Part shown: one piece after another, positions 13,920 through 22,952 of the stretch
How positions within the stretch are numbered: position 1 is the stretch's first letter
How the letters are laid out: each line of letters opens with the position of its first letter
Assembly: GCF_017432245.1 (NCBI RefSeq)
Contig: NZ_JAFRJO010000075.1
Span: 1 to 34,408, forward strand
From: Methanobrevibacter sp.
Lineage (GTDB): Archaea; Methanobacteriota; Methanobacteria; Methanobacteriales; Methanobacteriaceae
Direction: 5' to 3'
DNA: 34,408 bases
The notes under the pieces: model-generated
Database searches by the model: none
Told to the model about the DNA's origin: nothing
The model's input: only the letters and a program-made list of their open reading frames with translations
Made by a program: the position numbers and the translations under genes

Positions 13920-14105
13920 TTTATAAATCTTTATAAAAAAATCTAAAGAAATTGAAAATGAATAGAAGATAATAAAAGATAATAAGAAAAAAATGAAAGG
14001 ATAAAAACTAAAAAAAATAAAAAAAGAAAAGATAACAATAAAATAAGAAAAAATAAAAGGATAAAAAGTAAAATAAGAAAAAATGTTTTATCATTAAAGG
14101 AGAGA
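13920..14105 (-). other. A-rich (plus strand) spacer with near-repeats
   Basis: Between the esterase promoter and the PsbP-like gene end. The motif AAAAGGATAAAAA recurs around 13995 and 14055 within repeated AAATAAGAAAAAAT. On the minus strand this is a T-rich tract behind the gene at 14106 and is probably its terminator. A TTTATAAA box near 13919-13926 could serve the esterase. Confidence 0.4.
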
Positions 14106-14531
14106 TTATTCAAGAATCTCAAAAGTTCTGACTATCTCCATGAATTTGGAAACTAAATCGCTGATGGTTCTAAGTTCAAATATATAAACGAATCCATCGT
14201 CTAAAAATACAACTGAAAACATTTCAAAATCAATTTCTGGAATTGAAATCTTCGAATGGATTTGAATAGCTGACCTTTTTCCAACATTTGCTATTTCAGA
14301 GGATACTATTTGGGCATTGTCATTCAATAGACTTTCCTCAATTATTTCCTTAAACTCCTCCAAAGAAGGCATTTCAGATTGAAATGCAATTACATTTAAT
14401 AGGCTTCCATCCACATAACTTAAAGTAGCTATGCAATCAGGATTATTCTCTAATGGGATTTCCTCCAATTCCCATTCATCACTGTATTTGAATGAAAGTT
14501 TTTCATTTGAACATGTATTTAAATTAGACAT
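14106..14531 (-). CDS. PsbP/DcrB-like protein, 141 aa
   Basis: Third member of the local family. It opens MSNLNTCSNEKLSFKYSDEW, then has strands and a helix (SLEEFKEIIEESLL), KRSAIQIHSKISI and FVYIFELRTISDLVSKFMEI. The start is set at the ATG at 14531, so the product begins MSN like the gene at 9797; a weak GAGTG site lies upstream. Cytosolic, no signal sequence. It is separated from its paralogues by the AbrB-coiled-coil gene and the esterase, so the family probably spread by local duplication. Function unknown. Confidence 0.7.
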   Translation of the reverse strand: MSNLNTCSNEKLSFKYSDEWELEEIPLENNPDCIATLSYVDGSLLNVIAFQSEMPSLEEFKEIIEESLLNDNAQIVSSEIANVGKRSAIQIHSKISIPEIDFEMFSVVFLDDGFVYIFELRTISDLVSKFMEIVRTFEILE

Positions 14532-14540
14532 AAAAAGCAC

Positions 14541-15133
14541 TCTTTAATTATTGAATTGATTATATATTTCTCTTTATAATTTTTTAGAATATAAATCTTA
14601 TCTAATCACAGATTACAAAATGATGTCAATATATTAATCACAATAAAAAATAACAAAATAAGAGCAATATTATATTTAAAACAACAATAACAATTTAAAA
14701 TCAATTTATACATTAAAATAAGAAATTATAATCGTTTAGAAACCAAATAGAAAGATTTAAATTAGAATAAAGACAAAATAAGGTATGGGATTAACATTTA
14801 TAAAATACCTTTAAAGAATGATAAACTAAAAACTTATTAAGCATTTATTCACTCAATAAATCAAACTCTATAATTACATATTCAATAAGAAAAACCCTAA
14901 ACTCAATATATTTGTTAATCCCAACACCCCCTACTTGAAAACGGATTCAAATCATGAAATAAATCAAAAAAGTGTTCTGAGAGAATAATTAAAAAATAAC
15001 TGAAAAAATAGAAAAAATAGAAAAAATAAAAGAATAAAAAAGATCAAATGAAAATAATTAAAAATTAGAATAAAAAATTAGAATAAAAATATGAATAAAA
15101 ATATGAATAAAAGAAGTAAAAAGAATAGAACAA
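14541..15133. other. Long AT-rich intergenic region with distant inverted repeat
   Basis: About 600 bp without a credible gene. GGGATTAACA (14787-14796) and TGTTAATCCC (14913-14922) are exact inverted repeats 116 bp apart, and the latter is followed by a relatively C-rich CCAACACCCCC. From 14995 to 15125 there are short tandem repeats (AAAAAATAG, AAAAATTAGAAT, AAAAATATGAAT), which on the minus strand are oligo-T runs behind the DUF655 gene. A small RNA between the arms is possible but not shown. Confidence 0.45.
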
Positions 15134-15781
15134 TTATCTAATACGTTTTCCCTCTTTTTCAAGAAGTCCTTTTTCCTTAATCATTTCAATGAAACGACTG
15201 TCATCAGTTACGAATTCATCATATTCCTTGACTTCCTTTTTATTGGATCTTTTTACAACAGTGAATAAATAGGAAGGCCTTCCCTTTTTCTCTTTAGGAA
15301 GTTCAATCAATTCATAAAGGACTCTTTTTACAATGAGATCTTTAGAGCTTTCAATAAAGCTAATTCTATTGTCAATATCTTCAAAGCTTTCAAAGTCTCC
15401 GTTAAGCTCTTTTTCAGTTAAGATCTTTGAACCTAACTTTCTGCTGATTCCATCTAAAAAGTGCAATTTGCTAGCTTCCTTGCTTTGCTCATTGAAGAAT
15501 TTGACATACTTTGGCTCATTTTCAACAACTATGCAGTCAATAGCTTTTTCTGTTTTAAACTGCTGGTCTTTGCTTAAATCATCATAACTTAAATGAGCCC
15601 TTTCCTGTTTTACAAACTCACTATCCTTTCCAAGAGGAATCTTGTCTTCGACCTTAACATCAACGTCATCATTCAAGTCCAAATCCATTAATGTAAAGTG
15701 GTTTGTTCCAATAATCCGTGCAGTTTTTTTATCTTCACTTTCCTTAGTGCTTAAGACAAAACCGAAATTTTCATTTTTCAT
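15134..15781 (-). CDS. DUF655-like protein
   Basis: A 215-aa protein resembling archaeal DUF655 proteins, which have a beta domain followed by a helix-hairpin-helix. It shows NHFTLMDLDL near the start, KIPLGKDSEFVKQERAHLSY, IDCIVVENEPKYVKFFNE, then the HhH-like LHFLDGISRKLGSKILTE and FESFEDIDNRI. The first hairpin reads GISRKLG rather than the usual PGIGKK, so nucleic-acid binding there may be weakened. A C-terminal extension of about 40 residues is charged. The start is at the ATG at 15781, 13 bp after the aRF1 stop, with GGGGG upstream, so it is cotranscribed with aRF1. A role in RNA or ribosome function is inference. Confidence 0.7.
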   Translation of the reverse strand: MKNENFGFVLSTKESEDKKTARIIGTNHFTLMDLDLNDDVDVKVEDKIPLGKDSEFVKQERAHLSYDDLSKDQQFKTEKAIDCIVVENEPKYVKFFNEQSKEASKLHFLDGISRKLGSKILTEKELNGDFESFEDIDNRISFIESSKDLIVKRVLYELIELPKEKKGRPSYLFTVVKRSNKKEVKEYDEFVTDDSRFIEMIKEKGLLEKEGKRIR

Positions 15782-15794
15782 AAAAGCCCCCACT

Positions 15795-17039
15795 TTATCT
15801 TACATTATATCTTAAGATAGCGCCGATTCCACCAAATGCCCTATACAATTGGCTTCCCTCTTCAGTTTCAGTGGAAATGATTTCTACAGAAGAACCTAAT
15901 TCCTCAGCGATATTAGCCAAATCTTCAATTAAATCTTCCTCTTGAGTGATTTTCATTTTCTCATTGCATTGAGGACAAGTTAGATCTTCAACTTTTTGGC
16001 CCTCTTTTTGAGTGACTTCAGCATGGAACCCACATGCTTGACAATCAAGAGTTAACCTTTTGGATTTTAAGTCTTCACTAAGCAAAAGAACATCCACTGC
16101 ACCCATTTCCAAATTGGTTCTGACTTCCTTTTCACCATAGGAGTATAAACCATGGTCATCCCTTAACTCAGCAAGGAATCTTTGGACTAATTTCTTCTCT
16201 TGGATAACTCCTAACTCTTCCAATGCACCTGATGCCTTATCAATGGTTTCCCTAATACCGAATTCACCGGTATAGGAAGTGTCTACAGTAGTGATTACCT
16301 TATCCTTAAGCTCATAATGCATGTAATCTCCATTATAGTAATCCTCTTTGGTACCTCCAGGACCACCAAGAACAATTCCCTTCAAGTCATCCTTGATTGG
16401 AAGGAATTCATCATCCATATGAGTGCCTATCCTTTTCAAGAACTCGTGAGCCAATTGGTCAATAACCCTATCGAACCTTCTTTGTGATTGTCCCCCTGCC
16501 TTATGCTTTCCAGGGACACCACTGGTTAAGTTAGCCACAACATTGATTCTTTTACCTTTCAATGTAGCGATGGTTGCTTCATTCCTATCGATTACAGCAA
16601 TACCATAAACTTCTTTGGAAGCAATCATATCCTCCAAAGGCTCAAGGTAAAAAGTGCTGTCACAAATGTATCTGTAAGTTTGAATTTCTTCAGGAGGTTC
16701 AATAACTACAGTTTCCATCTTTTCAGTTCCAGGACCGCCTTTAGGGATCATACCAACAAATAAAACGAAACCGTTTGGCAATTCCTTGTTATCGTTTGTA
16801 ATCATACGGATTCTTTGCATGATTACCTCAATAGCTGATTGAACATTCTTACGAGTGGTTTTACTCTTAATGTTAGCACTTTGCCCTAATTCATCCCTCA
16901 TCTGCTTGATGATATCACTTAATTGCTTTGTTGGAGGAACGTACATGGAAACAAGCTCTGTTCCCTTTCCTTTCTTTTCAGCCAATTCCTTTAATGACTT
17001 CTTAAACTCATATAATTCTTTTGAGGATACCTCACTCAT
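15795..17039 (-). CDS. prf1: Archaeal peptide chain release factor aRF1
   Basis: A 414-aa class-I release factor of the eRF1 family, which reads all three stop codons in the ribosomal A site and triggers peptide release. The stop-recognition motifs NIKS (56-59) and YICDSTF (124-130, the YxCxxxF motif) are present, and the catalytic GGQ is at 182-184 within [14 protein letters not shown]. The C-terminal domain contains two CxxC pairs (CQACGF and CPQCNE) for a zinc-binding minidomain seen in archaeal members. The start is the ATG at 17039 with AGGTG about 7 nt upstream. Length normal, intact, and followed by the DUF655 gene in the same operon. Confidence 0.97.
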   Translation of the reverse strand: MSEVSSKELYEFKKSLKELAEKKGKGTELVSMYVPPTKQLSDIIKQMRDELGQSANIKSKTTRKNVQSAIEVIMQRIRMITNDNKELPNGFVLFVGMIPKGGPGTEKMETVVIEPPEEIQTYRYICDSTFYLEPLEDMIASKEVYGIAVIDRNEATIATLKGKRINVVANLTSGVPGKHKAGGQSQRRFDRVIDQLAHEFLKRIGTHMDDEFLPIKDDLKGIVLGGPGGTKEDYYNGDYMHYELKDKVITTVDTSYTGEFGIRETIDKASGALEELGVIQEKKLVQRFLAELRDDHGLYSYGEKEVRTNLEMGAVDVLLLSEDLKSKRLTLDCQACGFHAEVTQKEGQKVEDLTCPQCNEKMKITQEEDLIEDLANIAEELGSSVEIISTETEEGSQLYRAFGGIGAILRYNVR

Positions 17040-17391
17040 TTATAACACCTGATAAAATTGATAAATAATTTTTTGATAAGTAATTAGATAAAAATTAAAA
17101 TAAAACAATATAATTTAAGATTATTTTAAAACTTTAAAATAAAATTTTCAATGCGAAAAATTACTGAAACTGTAATTTTAATAGAAAATCATTCACTAAA
17201 ATAGAAATTTCTGTCAAACCATAATAATAACCTTAAATTGATATAATATATTATATATTGGTATAAGTTACTTATATAAGTAATGATGAAAAGTAGAATT
17301 TTTTAAGAAAATATTAATAATTGAAAGGATATAAGATTATTTAATTAGACTATTTAATAAGACTATTTTATAAGTTAACGGAGGAAAGTAA
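17040..17391. promoter_or_regulatory. Divergent intergenic region with 16-bp palindrome
   Basis: Between aRF1 (leftward) and the PAP2-like gene (rightward). It contains ATATAATATATTATATATTGG (about 17241-17261) as TATA-like sequence and a perfect palindrome, TTACTTATATAAGTAA (17268-17283). The palindrome could be an operator or carry a TATA box for the rightward gene. Nothing else recognised. Confidence 0.45.
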
Positions 17392-18342
17392 TTGTTTGGC
17401 CTAAAAAACATCAATACGGAAAACACATATGATGAAACTGACGAAAAGAAGCTTAAAATAGCTGATACAATCTCTATTTTTACAAATCCTCCTATAATTA
17501 CAATTCCATTATTTACAATTATTTGTATAATTCTTGCATGTGATGGAACTCCATTTACAAGTGGATTCAGATTTGATTGGACCCAATTCCTTATTATAGA
17601 ACTGATTTCACTTATCTTTGCATCCGTCTTGCCAATGGCAATCACCCTATATTGGGCAAAGAAATTGAATACAGACAAGGACATTTCAAATAGGGAAGAC
17701 CGTTTCGTTCCCCTTATTGTAGGAGTCCTGTCTTACCTAATAGGCTTTATAATTGCATGGGCTCTTGGAGTTTCTAATTTCCTGATTGTCTTAATCCTTT
17801 GTTATGCAGTGAACACTTTAATTGTATTGCTCATAACATCCAAATGGAAAATCAGCATCCATACAACTGGACTTACTGGACCAGTAGCTGCATTGATCAT
17901 GCTTCTTGGACCAATTGGCGCTTTGGTTGGATTGCTTTATCCAGTACTCATTTGGAGCAGATTCACACTTAAAAAGCATACAATGGCTCAAGCAATAGCA
18001 GGGGGAGTGTTTGGACTTGTCATGACTGTATTGGAAGCTTACCTTTACATGGATTTGCTTAATTTACCAGTTTACAATTTAGTTCCATTAGGTGAATGCC
18101 TATGGATAATTCTCGGACTTATCCTTGCACCAGTGATTTTAGGAATTCTCACAATATTGAATGATAATGGAAATAGCAATACAAAAGCAATATTCTATTT
18201 ATTATGCGTTTTAGCAATTGTGTTCTTCATATTCTTTGCTCCCCAATCTGCACTCATAACATTGATTCTTGCAATAATCACATCAATTTTAGTAAGTTAT
18301 TTTGGTGGAGAGAATTTCAGTTGGTTTAGAGCAATCCGATAG
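17392..18342 (+). CDS. PAP2-like membrane phosphatase, variant motifs
   Basis: A 316-aa integral membrane protein with about eight hydrophobic segments after a 25-residue charged N-terminus. It resembles PAP2-superfamily phosphatases acting on lipid or isoprenoid phosphates. REDRFVP (101-107) can stand for the first motif, SIHTTG (155-160) for the PSGH motif, and S189-R190-x5-H196 for the SRx5H motif. The usual Asp after the last His is Gln200, so activity is uncertain. The start is TTG at 17392 with GGAGG (17380-17384) 7 nt upstream. Monocistronic. A role in polyprenyl or archaeal lipid phosphate recycling is inference. Confidence 0.55.
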   Translation: MFGLKNINTENTYDETDEKKLKIADTISIFTNPPIITIPLFTIICIILACDGTPFTSGFRFDWTQFLIIELISLIFASVLPMAITLYWAKKLNTDKDISNREDRFVPLIVGVLSYLIGFIIAWALGVSNFLIVLILCYAVNTLIVLLITSKWKISIHTTGLTGPVAALIMLLGPIGALVGLLYPVLIWSRFTLKKHTMAQAIAGGVFGLVMTVLEAYLYMDLLNLPVYNLVPLGECLWIILGLILAPVILGILTILNDNGNSNTKAIFYLLCVLAIVFFIFFAPQSALITLILAIITSILVSYFGGENFSWFRAIR

Positions 18343-18481
18343 TAAATTTAAATATAATTAAATAGATAAATTAAAGTAATAAATTAAGTAATTTAACTAA
18401 ATTTCTACTAAATTTAAATTTATTTAAAAAAAACTTAATCTAACTAAAAACTATTAAAACATTTAATTAAAAGGTGAACTT

Positions 18482-19159
18482 ATGAGAATCGTAGCTGCTA
18501 TTGGTGGATCAATATTATTACAGGATTACAACGCTGAAAGATTTAAGGAATATGCAAAGCTCTTGAAGGAACAAAGCGAAGAGCATGAGATATTTGTTGT
18601 TGTAGGTGGTGGAAAACCTGCAAGAGAATACATTGGAGTTGTAAGAGACCTCGGTGCTGGAGAGGCAAAATGTGATGATATTGGAATAGAAGTTACAAGA
18701 GTGAATGCAAAGCTCTTATTGCTTGCACTTGGAGATGCAGCTTATCAAAGAGTTCCTCATAACTTCCAGGAAGCTTTGGAATTTTCTGCAAGCGGAAAAA
18801 TTATCGTTATGGGCGGAACTGAACCTGCACACAGTACCGATGCAGTATCTGCAATCTTGGCAGAGTATGTTCAAGCAGACCTTTTAGTTAACTTGACAGC
18901 AGTTGACGGTCTTTACACTAAAGACCCTAAAAAATATGATGATGCAGAACTCATTGAGGAAATCACTGCTTCTGACATGATGGGAATCATCAGCGGAAAC
19001 GATGTAAAGGCAGGAACATATGAATTCATAGACACAACTGCAATTCAAATGATTAAGCGTTCCAATTTAGAAACTGTAATAGCTAATGGTAATGAACCTC
19101 AAAACCTAATTAGGGCTATTAAAGGTGAAAAAATAGGAACCCGTGTTATTTCTGAATAA
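18482..19159 (+). CDS. pyrH: UMP kinase, archaeal type
   Basis: A 225-aa amino-acid-kinase fold enzyme, making UDP from UMP and ATP in pyrimidine nucleotide synthesis. It shows the N-terminal GGSIL phosphate loop (8-12), [11 protein letters not shown] (41-51), the acceptor region [14 protein letters not shown] and the nucleotide-binding [15 protein letters not shown]. The length matches short archaeal UMP kinases rather than the longer bacterial ones. AAGGTGA about 5 nt before the ATG fixes the start. Probably monocistronic: a hairpin terminator overlaps its stop codon. Cytosolic and intact. Confidence 0.95.
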   Translation: MRIVAAIGGSILLQDYNAERFKEYAKLLKEQSEEHEIFVVVGGGKPAREYIGVVRDLGAGEAKCDDIGIEVTRVNAKLLLLALGDAAYQRVPHNFQEALEFSASGKIIVMGGTEPAHSTDAVSAILAEYVQADLLVNLTAVDGLYTKDPKKYDDAELIEEITASDMMGIISGNDVKAGTYEFIDTTAIQMIKRSNLETVIANGNEPQNLIRAIKGEKIGTRVISE

Positions 19160-19190
19160 ATAACACATTTTTACTTTTTTTAATTTATAA
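19143..19190 (+). terminator. Terminator of pyrH overlapping its stop
   Basis: GTGTTATT (19143-19150) and AATAACAC (19159-19166) form a perfect 8-bp stem with an 8-nt loop that contains the end of the gene, followed by ATTTTTACTTTTTTT. Confidence 0.7.
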
Positions 19191-19258
19191 AATAGAAAAA
19201 TTTTGTTCAAACTTTTTTTAATAATTTTTTACAAATCAAAAATGAAAATTATTTTGAT

Positions 19259-19279
19259 CAAACTTTTTCTAAAAGTTTG
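19259..19279 (+). repeat. Perfect 9-bp hairpin before tatD
   Basis: CAAACTTTT and AAAAGTTTG surround a TCT loop, followed by TTTTAG. A partial copy, TTCAAACTTTTTTTAA, lies at 19206-19221. It may be a second pyrH terminator or a 5' structure of the tatD mRNA. Confidence 0.5.
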
Positions 19280-19293
19280 TTTTAGTGATTTAA

Positions 19294-20088
19294 ATGACTG
19301 GATTGATTGATATAGGATTAAACTTAATGCATAAGTCCTTTGATAAAAACAGAGACGAAATCATAAGAAATGCAAATGATGTTGGAGTAAGCCAATTTAT
19401 CATTACTGGAACCAATATTCATTCAAGCGAAACCGCTCTCGAATTCGCAAGGCAAGACCAGTTTAAAGGAGTTTTATTCTCAACTGCTGGAGTCCATCCT
19501 CACGATGCAAAGACCTGTGATGAGAATACAATAGAAACTCTAAGGGAATTTGCAAAAGAGGACTGTGTAGTTGCTATTGGCGAATGCGGACTTGACTATA
19601 ACAGAAACTATTCCCCTCAGGATGTTCAAAGAAAATGGTTCGAGGAACAGGTAAAGTTAGCAGATGAACTGGATATGCCACTATTCTTGCATGAACGTGA
19701 AGCACATGAAGATTTAGTAAAAATACTTGAAAAGTACCCAAAAATGTGCAAAAAGGCTTGTGTCCATTGCTTTACAGGAACTAAAGAGGAAGCTGAGAAA
19801 TACCTTGAATTAGGTTGCTCCATAGGAGTGACAGGTTGGATCTGTGATGAAAGAAGAGGCCAGTCATTGCAAGAAGCGGTTACAGTCATTCCTCCTGAAA
19901 AGATGATGATAGAAACTGATGCTCCTTTCCTGATTCCAAGAAACTTCCCTAAAAAGCCAAAATCAAACAAGAATAAACCGGAATACTTGCCACATATTCT
20001 AAACACAATAGCTGAATACAAAGGAATGAATAGTGAAGAGCTTGGCAAAAAGGTAAGTGAAACAACAAGAAAATTCTTTAATATCTGA
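19294..20088 (+). CDS. tatD: TatD-family metal-dependent DNase
   Basis: A 264-aa TIM-barrel hydrolase of the TatD family, which has 3'-5' DNA exonuclease activity in studied bacterial members. Metal and active-site elements seen are AGVHPHDAKTCD near 67, GECGLDYNRN near 97 (Glu ligand), LHERE near 130, VHCFTGT near 155 and ETDAPFLIPR near 207. The N-terminal HxH of other family members is absent (IDIGLNL), exactly as in E. coli TatD (DIGVNL). The GWICDERRG and LPHILNTIAEYKG segments also match E. coli-type TatD closely. That likeness to the bacterial subtype suggests transfer from bacteria. AGTGAT precedes the ATG by 4 nt. Intact. Confidence 0.92.
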   Translation: MTGLIDIGLNLMHKSFDKNRDEIIRNANDVGVSQFIITGTNIHSSETALEFARQDQFKGVLFSTAGVHPHDAKTCDENTIETLREFAKEDCVVAIGECGLDYNRNYSPQDVQRKWFEEQVKLADELDMPLFLHEREAHEDLVKILEKYPKMCKKACVHCFTGTKEEAEKYLELGCSIGVTGWICDERRGQSLQEAVTVIPPEKMMIETDAPFLIPRNFPKKPKSNKNKPEYLPHILNTIAEYKGMNSEELGKKVSETTRKFFNI

Positions 20089-20248
20089 GTTTAATCTAAA
20101 TTTAGACAATTTTTAAATAATATTAAATTAATATTAAAATAATAGAATGTAATTTATTAAGATTTAAATAAATTAAAAAAAATCAAATAAATTAAATTAA
20201 TTAAATAAATTAAACTAAAATAATCAAAAACTAAAAAAGGTGAAAAAT

Positions 20249-20437
20249 ATGGTAGAACCACACAAACATTGCCCAGTATGCGGCAGCCCAATACCAATGA
20301 AAGAAAGAGTCTGCTCTGCAGATTGTCAAAAAGTATTAGAACAACAACAAAAGAACATTAAAAAAAGCAGAATGATGCTATTTGGTGTAATTGTAGTATT
20401 CATTCTCGTTTGGGCATATTTCATGTTCTTTAAATAA
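20249..20437 (+). CDS. Zinc-ribbon membrane peptide (DUF2116-like)
   Basis: 62 aa. N-terminal HCPVCGSPIP and ERVCSADCQK give a C-x2-C...C-x3-C zinc ribbon, and residues 40-60 are one hydrophobic membrane helix ending near the C-terminus (FGVIVVFILVWAYFMFF). This layout is that of small archaeal DUF2116 proteins of unknown role. The start is at the ATG at 20249 with AAGGTGA upstream; the GTG at 20240 lies inside that site. The zinc ribbon would face the cytosol. Confidence 0.8.
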   Translation: MVEPHKHCPVCGSPIPMKERVCSADCQKVLEQQQKNIKKSRMMLFGVIVVFILVWAYFMFFK

Positions 20438-20596
20438 ATCAATAATAAACAAATTAACATATTTAAAAACAAATTAATAGCTATTAATTAAATTTAATAG
20501 CTAACAATATTTTTATTGAAACAGATTTTCTTAAAAAACATAACTAAATCAAAATTATAATTATTTTTTTTAAACAAACAATTTTTAAGTGATAAA

Positions 20597-20920
20597 ATGT
20601 TATTATCCTCTACAAGTACTTTAGAAAACAAAACAATTGTAAAATATCATGGATTGGTTAATGGAGAGTCATTAATTGGATCCAATATATATAAAGACTT
20701 ATTCTCTGGAGTTAGAGACGTTGTGGAAGGAAGAACCAGCACTTATGCTGAAGAACTTGAATCAGCAAGAAATGAAGCATTCCAAACTATGGAAGACAAA
20801 GCTAAAGAACTTGGTGCCAATGGAATCATAGGTCTTAAGATATCATATAACAACCTTGGAGGCACCATGGGAAACACCATTTTAGTAACTGTATACGGAA
20901 CAGCTGTAAGTTACAAATAA
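20597..20920 (+). CDS. YbjQ/UPF0145 family protein
   Basis: A 107-aa YbjQ (DUF74) protein: [18 protein letters not shown] at the start, the helix region [34 protein letters not shown], then [12 protein letters not shown]. These form pentameric heavy-metal-binding-like folds of unknown function. AGTGAT lies just before the ATG. It precedes by 40 bp a membrane protein whose C-terminus looks like a diverged version of the same domain, so they likely work together. Confidence 0.88.
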   Translation: MLLSSTSTLENKTIVKYHGLVNGESLIGSNIYKDLFSGVRDVVEGRTSTYAEELESARNEAFQTMEDKAKELGANGIIGLKISYNNLGGTMGNTILVTVYGTAVSYK

Positions 20921-20960
20921 ACATTTACTATTTTTTAAATCAACTTTGATGAGTGAATAA

Positions 20961-21896
20961 ATGCTGAATAAAATCAAACAAAAAATAAATGACTTGACCA
21001 TCACCAAACGTCTTAAGGATGAAGATGATAGAAAGGTACTCCTAAAAGAGATAGGATGCATTGATATAGGAATAATAGTAGGTATAGTAACCTATGTAAT
21101 TTGCCTATACACTCACTTTGACATTTATGGATGGAACTTCGGATTGGTCTTATCTCCACTTTTTGCAGGATATGCTGAAAGTTTAGCTGCAAAAAGGTAT
21201 CTTGAAGAAAGTACTGGTGCAATAAGTGCATTTATTCTATTCTTGATTACAGTTGTCTATGGATTCATCATATCAAACCCAACTTTAGGATTTAATGTCA
21301 TTACAGCAGGAAGCATAGTCATAATACTTCAAGCTGCATTCCCAATTGCTGTGAATTATTTCCTGATTGCAACAGTTTTAGGTATTATCTCCCACGTTAC
21401 AGGAGTCTTCAATAAAATTACAAGGTTCATATGGAATGCCTATGAAAAAATCTTCAAAAGAGAACCGAAAACAAAAGGGATATATATCGAAAAGCGAAAC
21501 ACCAAGAAAAGCAGTTTCTATGATGGGGAACTCGATATGAATAAATTAGGAGTCTTGATATTGACTATGGAAGATTCCCCTAAAGAATTGAACATAATTG
21601 AATATAAAGGAATCTACGAATCCAGCCATATCTTTTCAGTTAAACGAAGAAAAGAAATAAAGTCTGGAATTGAAGACTCATTAGAAAATGAATTGCTCAT
21701 CTGTGCAAAAATTGCTGAAGATAAGGCATTGTTGAAATTGATTAAGCAATTAAGGGCAGATGGATGCAATGGCCTATTGAACTTGAATATGGCAATTGAA
21801 ACATTAGGCCCAAGCAAGGGAGAAAACCTATCTCATGTTGTTATGAGAGGAACTGGAGTCATATTTGAAGAAAAAGAGGATGTAAGTTCCTTATAA
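20961..21896 (+). CDS. Membrane protein with C-terminal YbjQ-like domain
   Basis: 311 aa. After a basic 30-residue N-terminus, about four to five membrane helices occupy residues 33-155 (GIIVGIVTYVICLYTHF, ISAFILFLITVVYGFIIS, SIVIILQAAFPIAVNYFLIA). A basic linker follows, then a soluble domain (195-305) resembling the YbjQ protein encoded just upstream: LNIIEYKGIYESSHIF, an alpha-helix ending LRADGCNGLLNLNMAIETLG, and HVVMRGTGVIF. The adjacent stand-alone copy suggests a membrane anchor plus soluble partner. GAGTGA precedes the ATG. Function unknown. Confidence 0.65.
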   Translation: MLNKIKQKINDLTITKRLKDEDDRKVLLKEIGCIDIGIIVGIVTYVICLYTHFDIYGWNFGLVLSPLFAGYAESLAAKRYLEESTGAISAFILFLITVVYGFIISNPTLGFNVITAGSIVIILQAAFPIAVNYFLIATVLGIISHVTGVFNKITRFIWNAYEKIFKREPKTKGIYIEKRNTKKSSFYDGELDMNKLGVLILTMEDSPKELNIIEYKGIYESSHIFSVKRRKEIKSGIEDSLENELLICAKIAEDKALLKLIKQLRADGCNGLLNLNMAIETLGPSKGENLSHVVMRGTGVIFEEKEDVSSL

Positions 21897-21955
21897 TTAC
21901 AAAAAATAATTTCTCCATATCTTTTTTTTGAACTATTTTTAAAGATATTCTATTT

Positions 21956-22786
21956 TTATAAGCCCAATAGAATAGCTATTGGGTCAAATCCAATCATTTT
22001 TATTGCCATATAAATCAATATTATGGAAAATATCTGTTTTAATCTTTCCTTAGGCATCTTATAAACTAATTTTGCACCTAATGTTGCCATAGGAACTGAA
22101 AATAGTACAATAAGAACAAAATTAACCAAACTCACATAACCTAATGAATAAGGCATTGGGTTAACTGACCAACCAGTGTAAATATAGGAAATTAGCCCTC
22201 CAATAGCGGTCAATGCAATGAAAACTGAAGAGGTTCCAATAGCTTGAATCAAGCTGAATCCAAACAATATGCAAAGTGCTGGAATAAGGAACACTCCACC
22301 ACCTACACCAAGCATACCTGAGACAATTCCTATTGAAAAACCTACTATTGCTGCATTGAATAAATTAAAGTCAATGAGTGCCTTTTCACCATCAGTTCTG
22401 GATCCAAAGAGCATATCCAACGCTACAATAAAGAGCAGACATGCAAAGATGATCTGCAAGATTCTTGAAGGAACAACATTTGCAAGTAATCCTCCGCAAA
22501 ATCCTCCAATAATTCCAAAAATAGCTAATCTGATAGCTGGCTTTACAATGGACTTGTTCTTTTTTTGATGTTGATAAGCTCCAGATGAAGCGGTTGGAAT
22601 AATAATTGCCAAACTGGTCCCTAATGATACCATCATAGCAAGGGAAGGATCAACTCCTACAGAACTGAACAAGAAGAATTGCAGAGGAACCATCAGGAAT
22701 CCCCCACCTACTCCAAGCAATCCTGAAGCGAATCCTGCAAAGATTCCTATTAAAATCAAACCTATATAAAAACTAATTGGAAACAT
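21956..22786 (-). CDS. Sulfite exporter TauE/SafE family transporter
   Basis: A 276-aa membrane protein of the TauE/SafE family (export or import of sulfite, organosulfur or other anions; substrate not predictable). About eight membrane helices in two repeats, each with the family glycine motif: LLGVGGG at 23-29 and MLGVGGG at 158-164, each followed by a proline (MVP, LIPA). The start is at the ATG at 22786; TGTGAT just upstream acts as ribosome binding site and holds the in-frame GTG at 22792. Convergent with the gene ending at 21896. Intact. Confidence 0.9.
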   Translation of the reverse strand: MFPISFYIGLILIGIFAGFASGLLGVGGGFLMVPLQFFLFSSVGVDPSLAMMVSLGTSLAIIIPTASSGAYQHQKKNKSIVKPAIRLAIFGIIGGFCGGLLANVVPSRILQIIFACLLFIVALDMLFGSRTDGEKALIDFNLFNAAIVGFSIGIVSGMLGVGGGVFLIPALCILFGFSLIQAIGTSSVFIALTAIGGLISYIYTGWSVNPMPYSLGYVSLVNFVLIVLFSVPMATLGAKLVYKMPKERLKQIFSIILIYMAIKMIGFDPIAILLGL

Positions 22787-22952
22787 GATCACACATCAAA
22801 ATTTTAAAAAAAAACATTTTATATTAATAGTCTCTAAAAACTTATATTTAAAATAAAATATAAATAATTAATTATTATTAAAATAAATATGATACTAAAT
22901 ATCAAAATGAGAAATTGAAAAATAAAATGGATTCAACTCTGGAGAAATTCTT

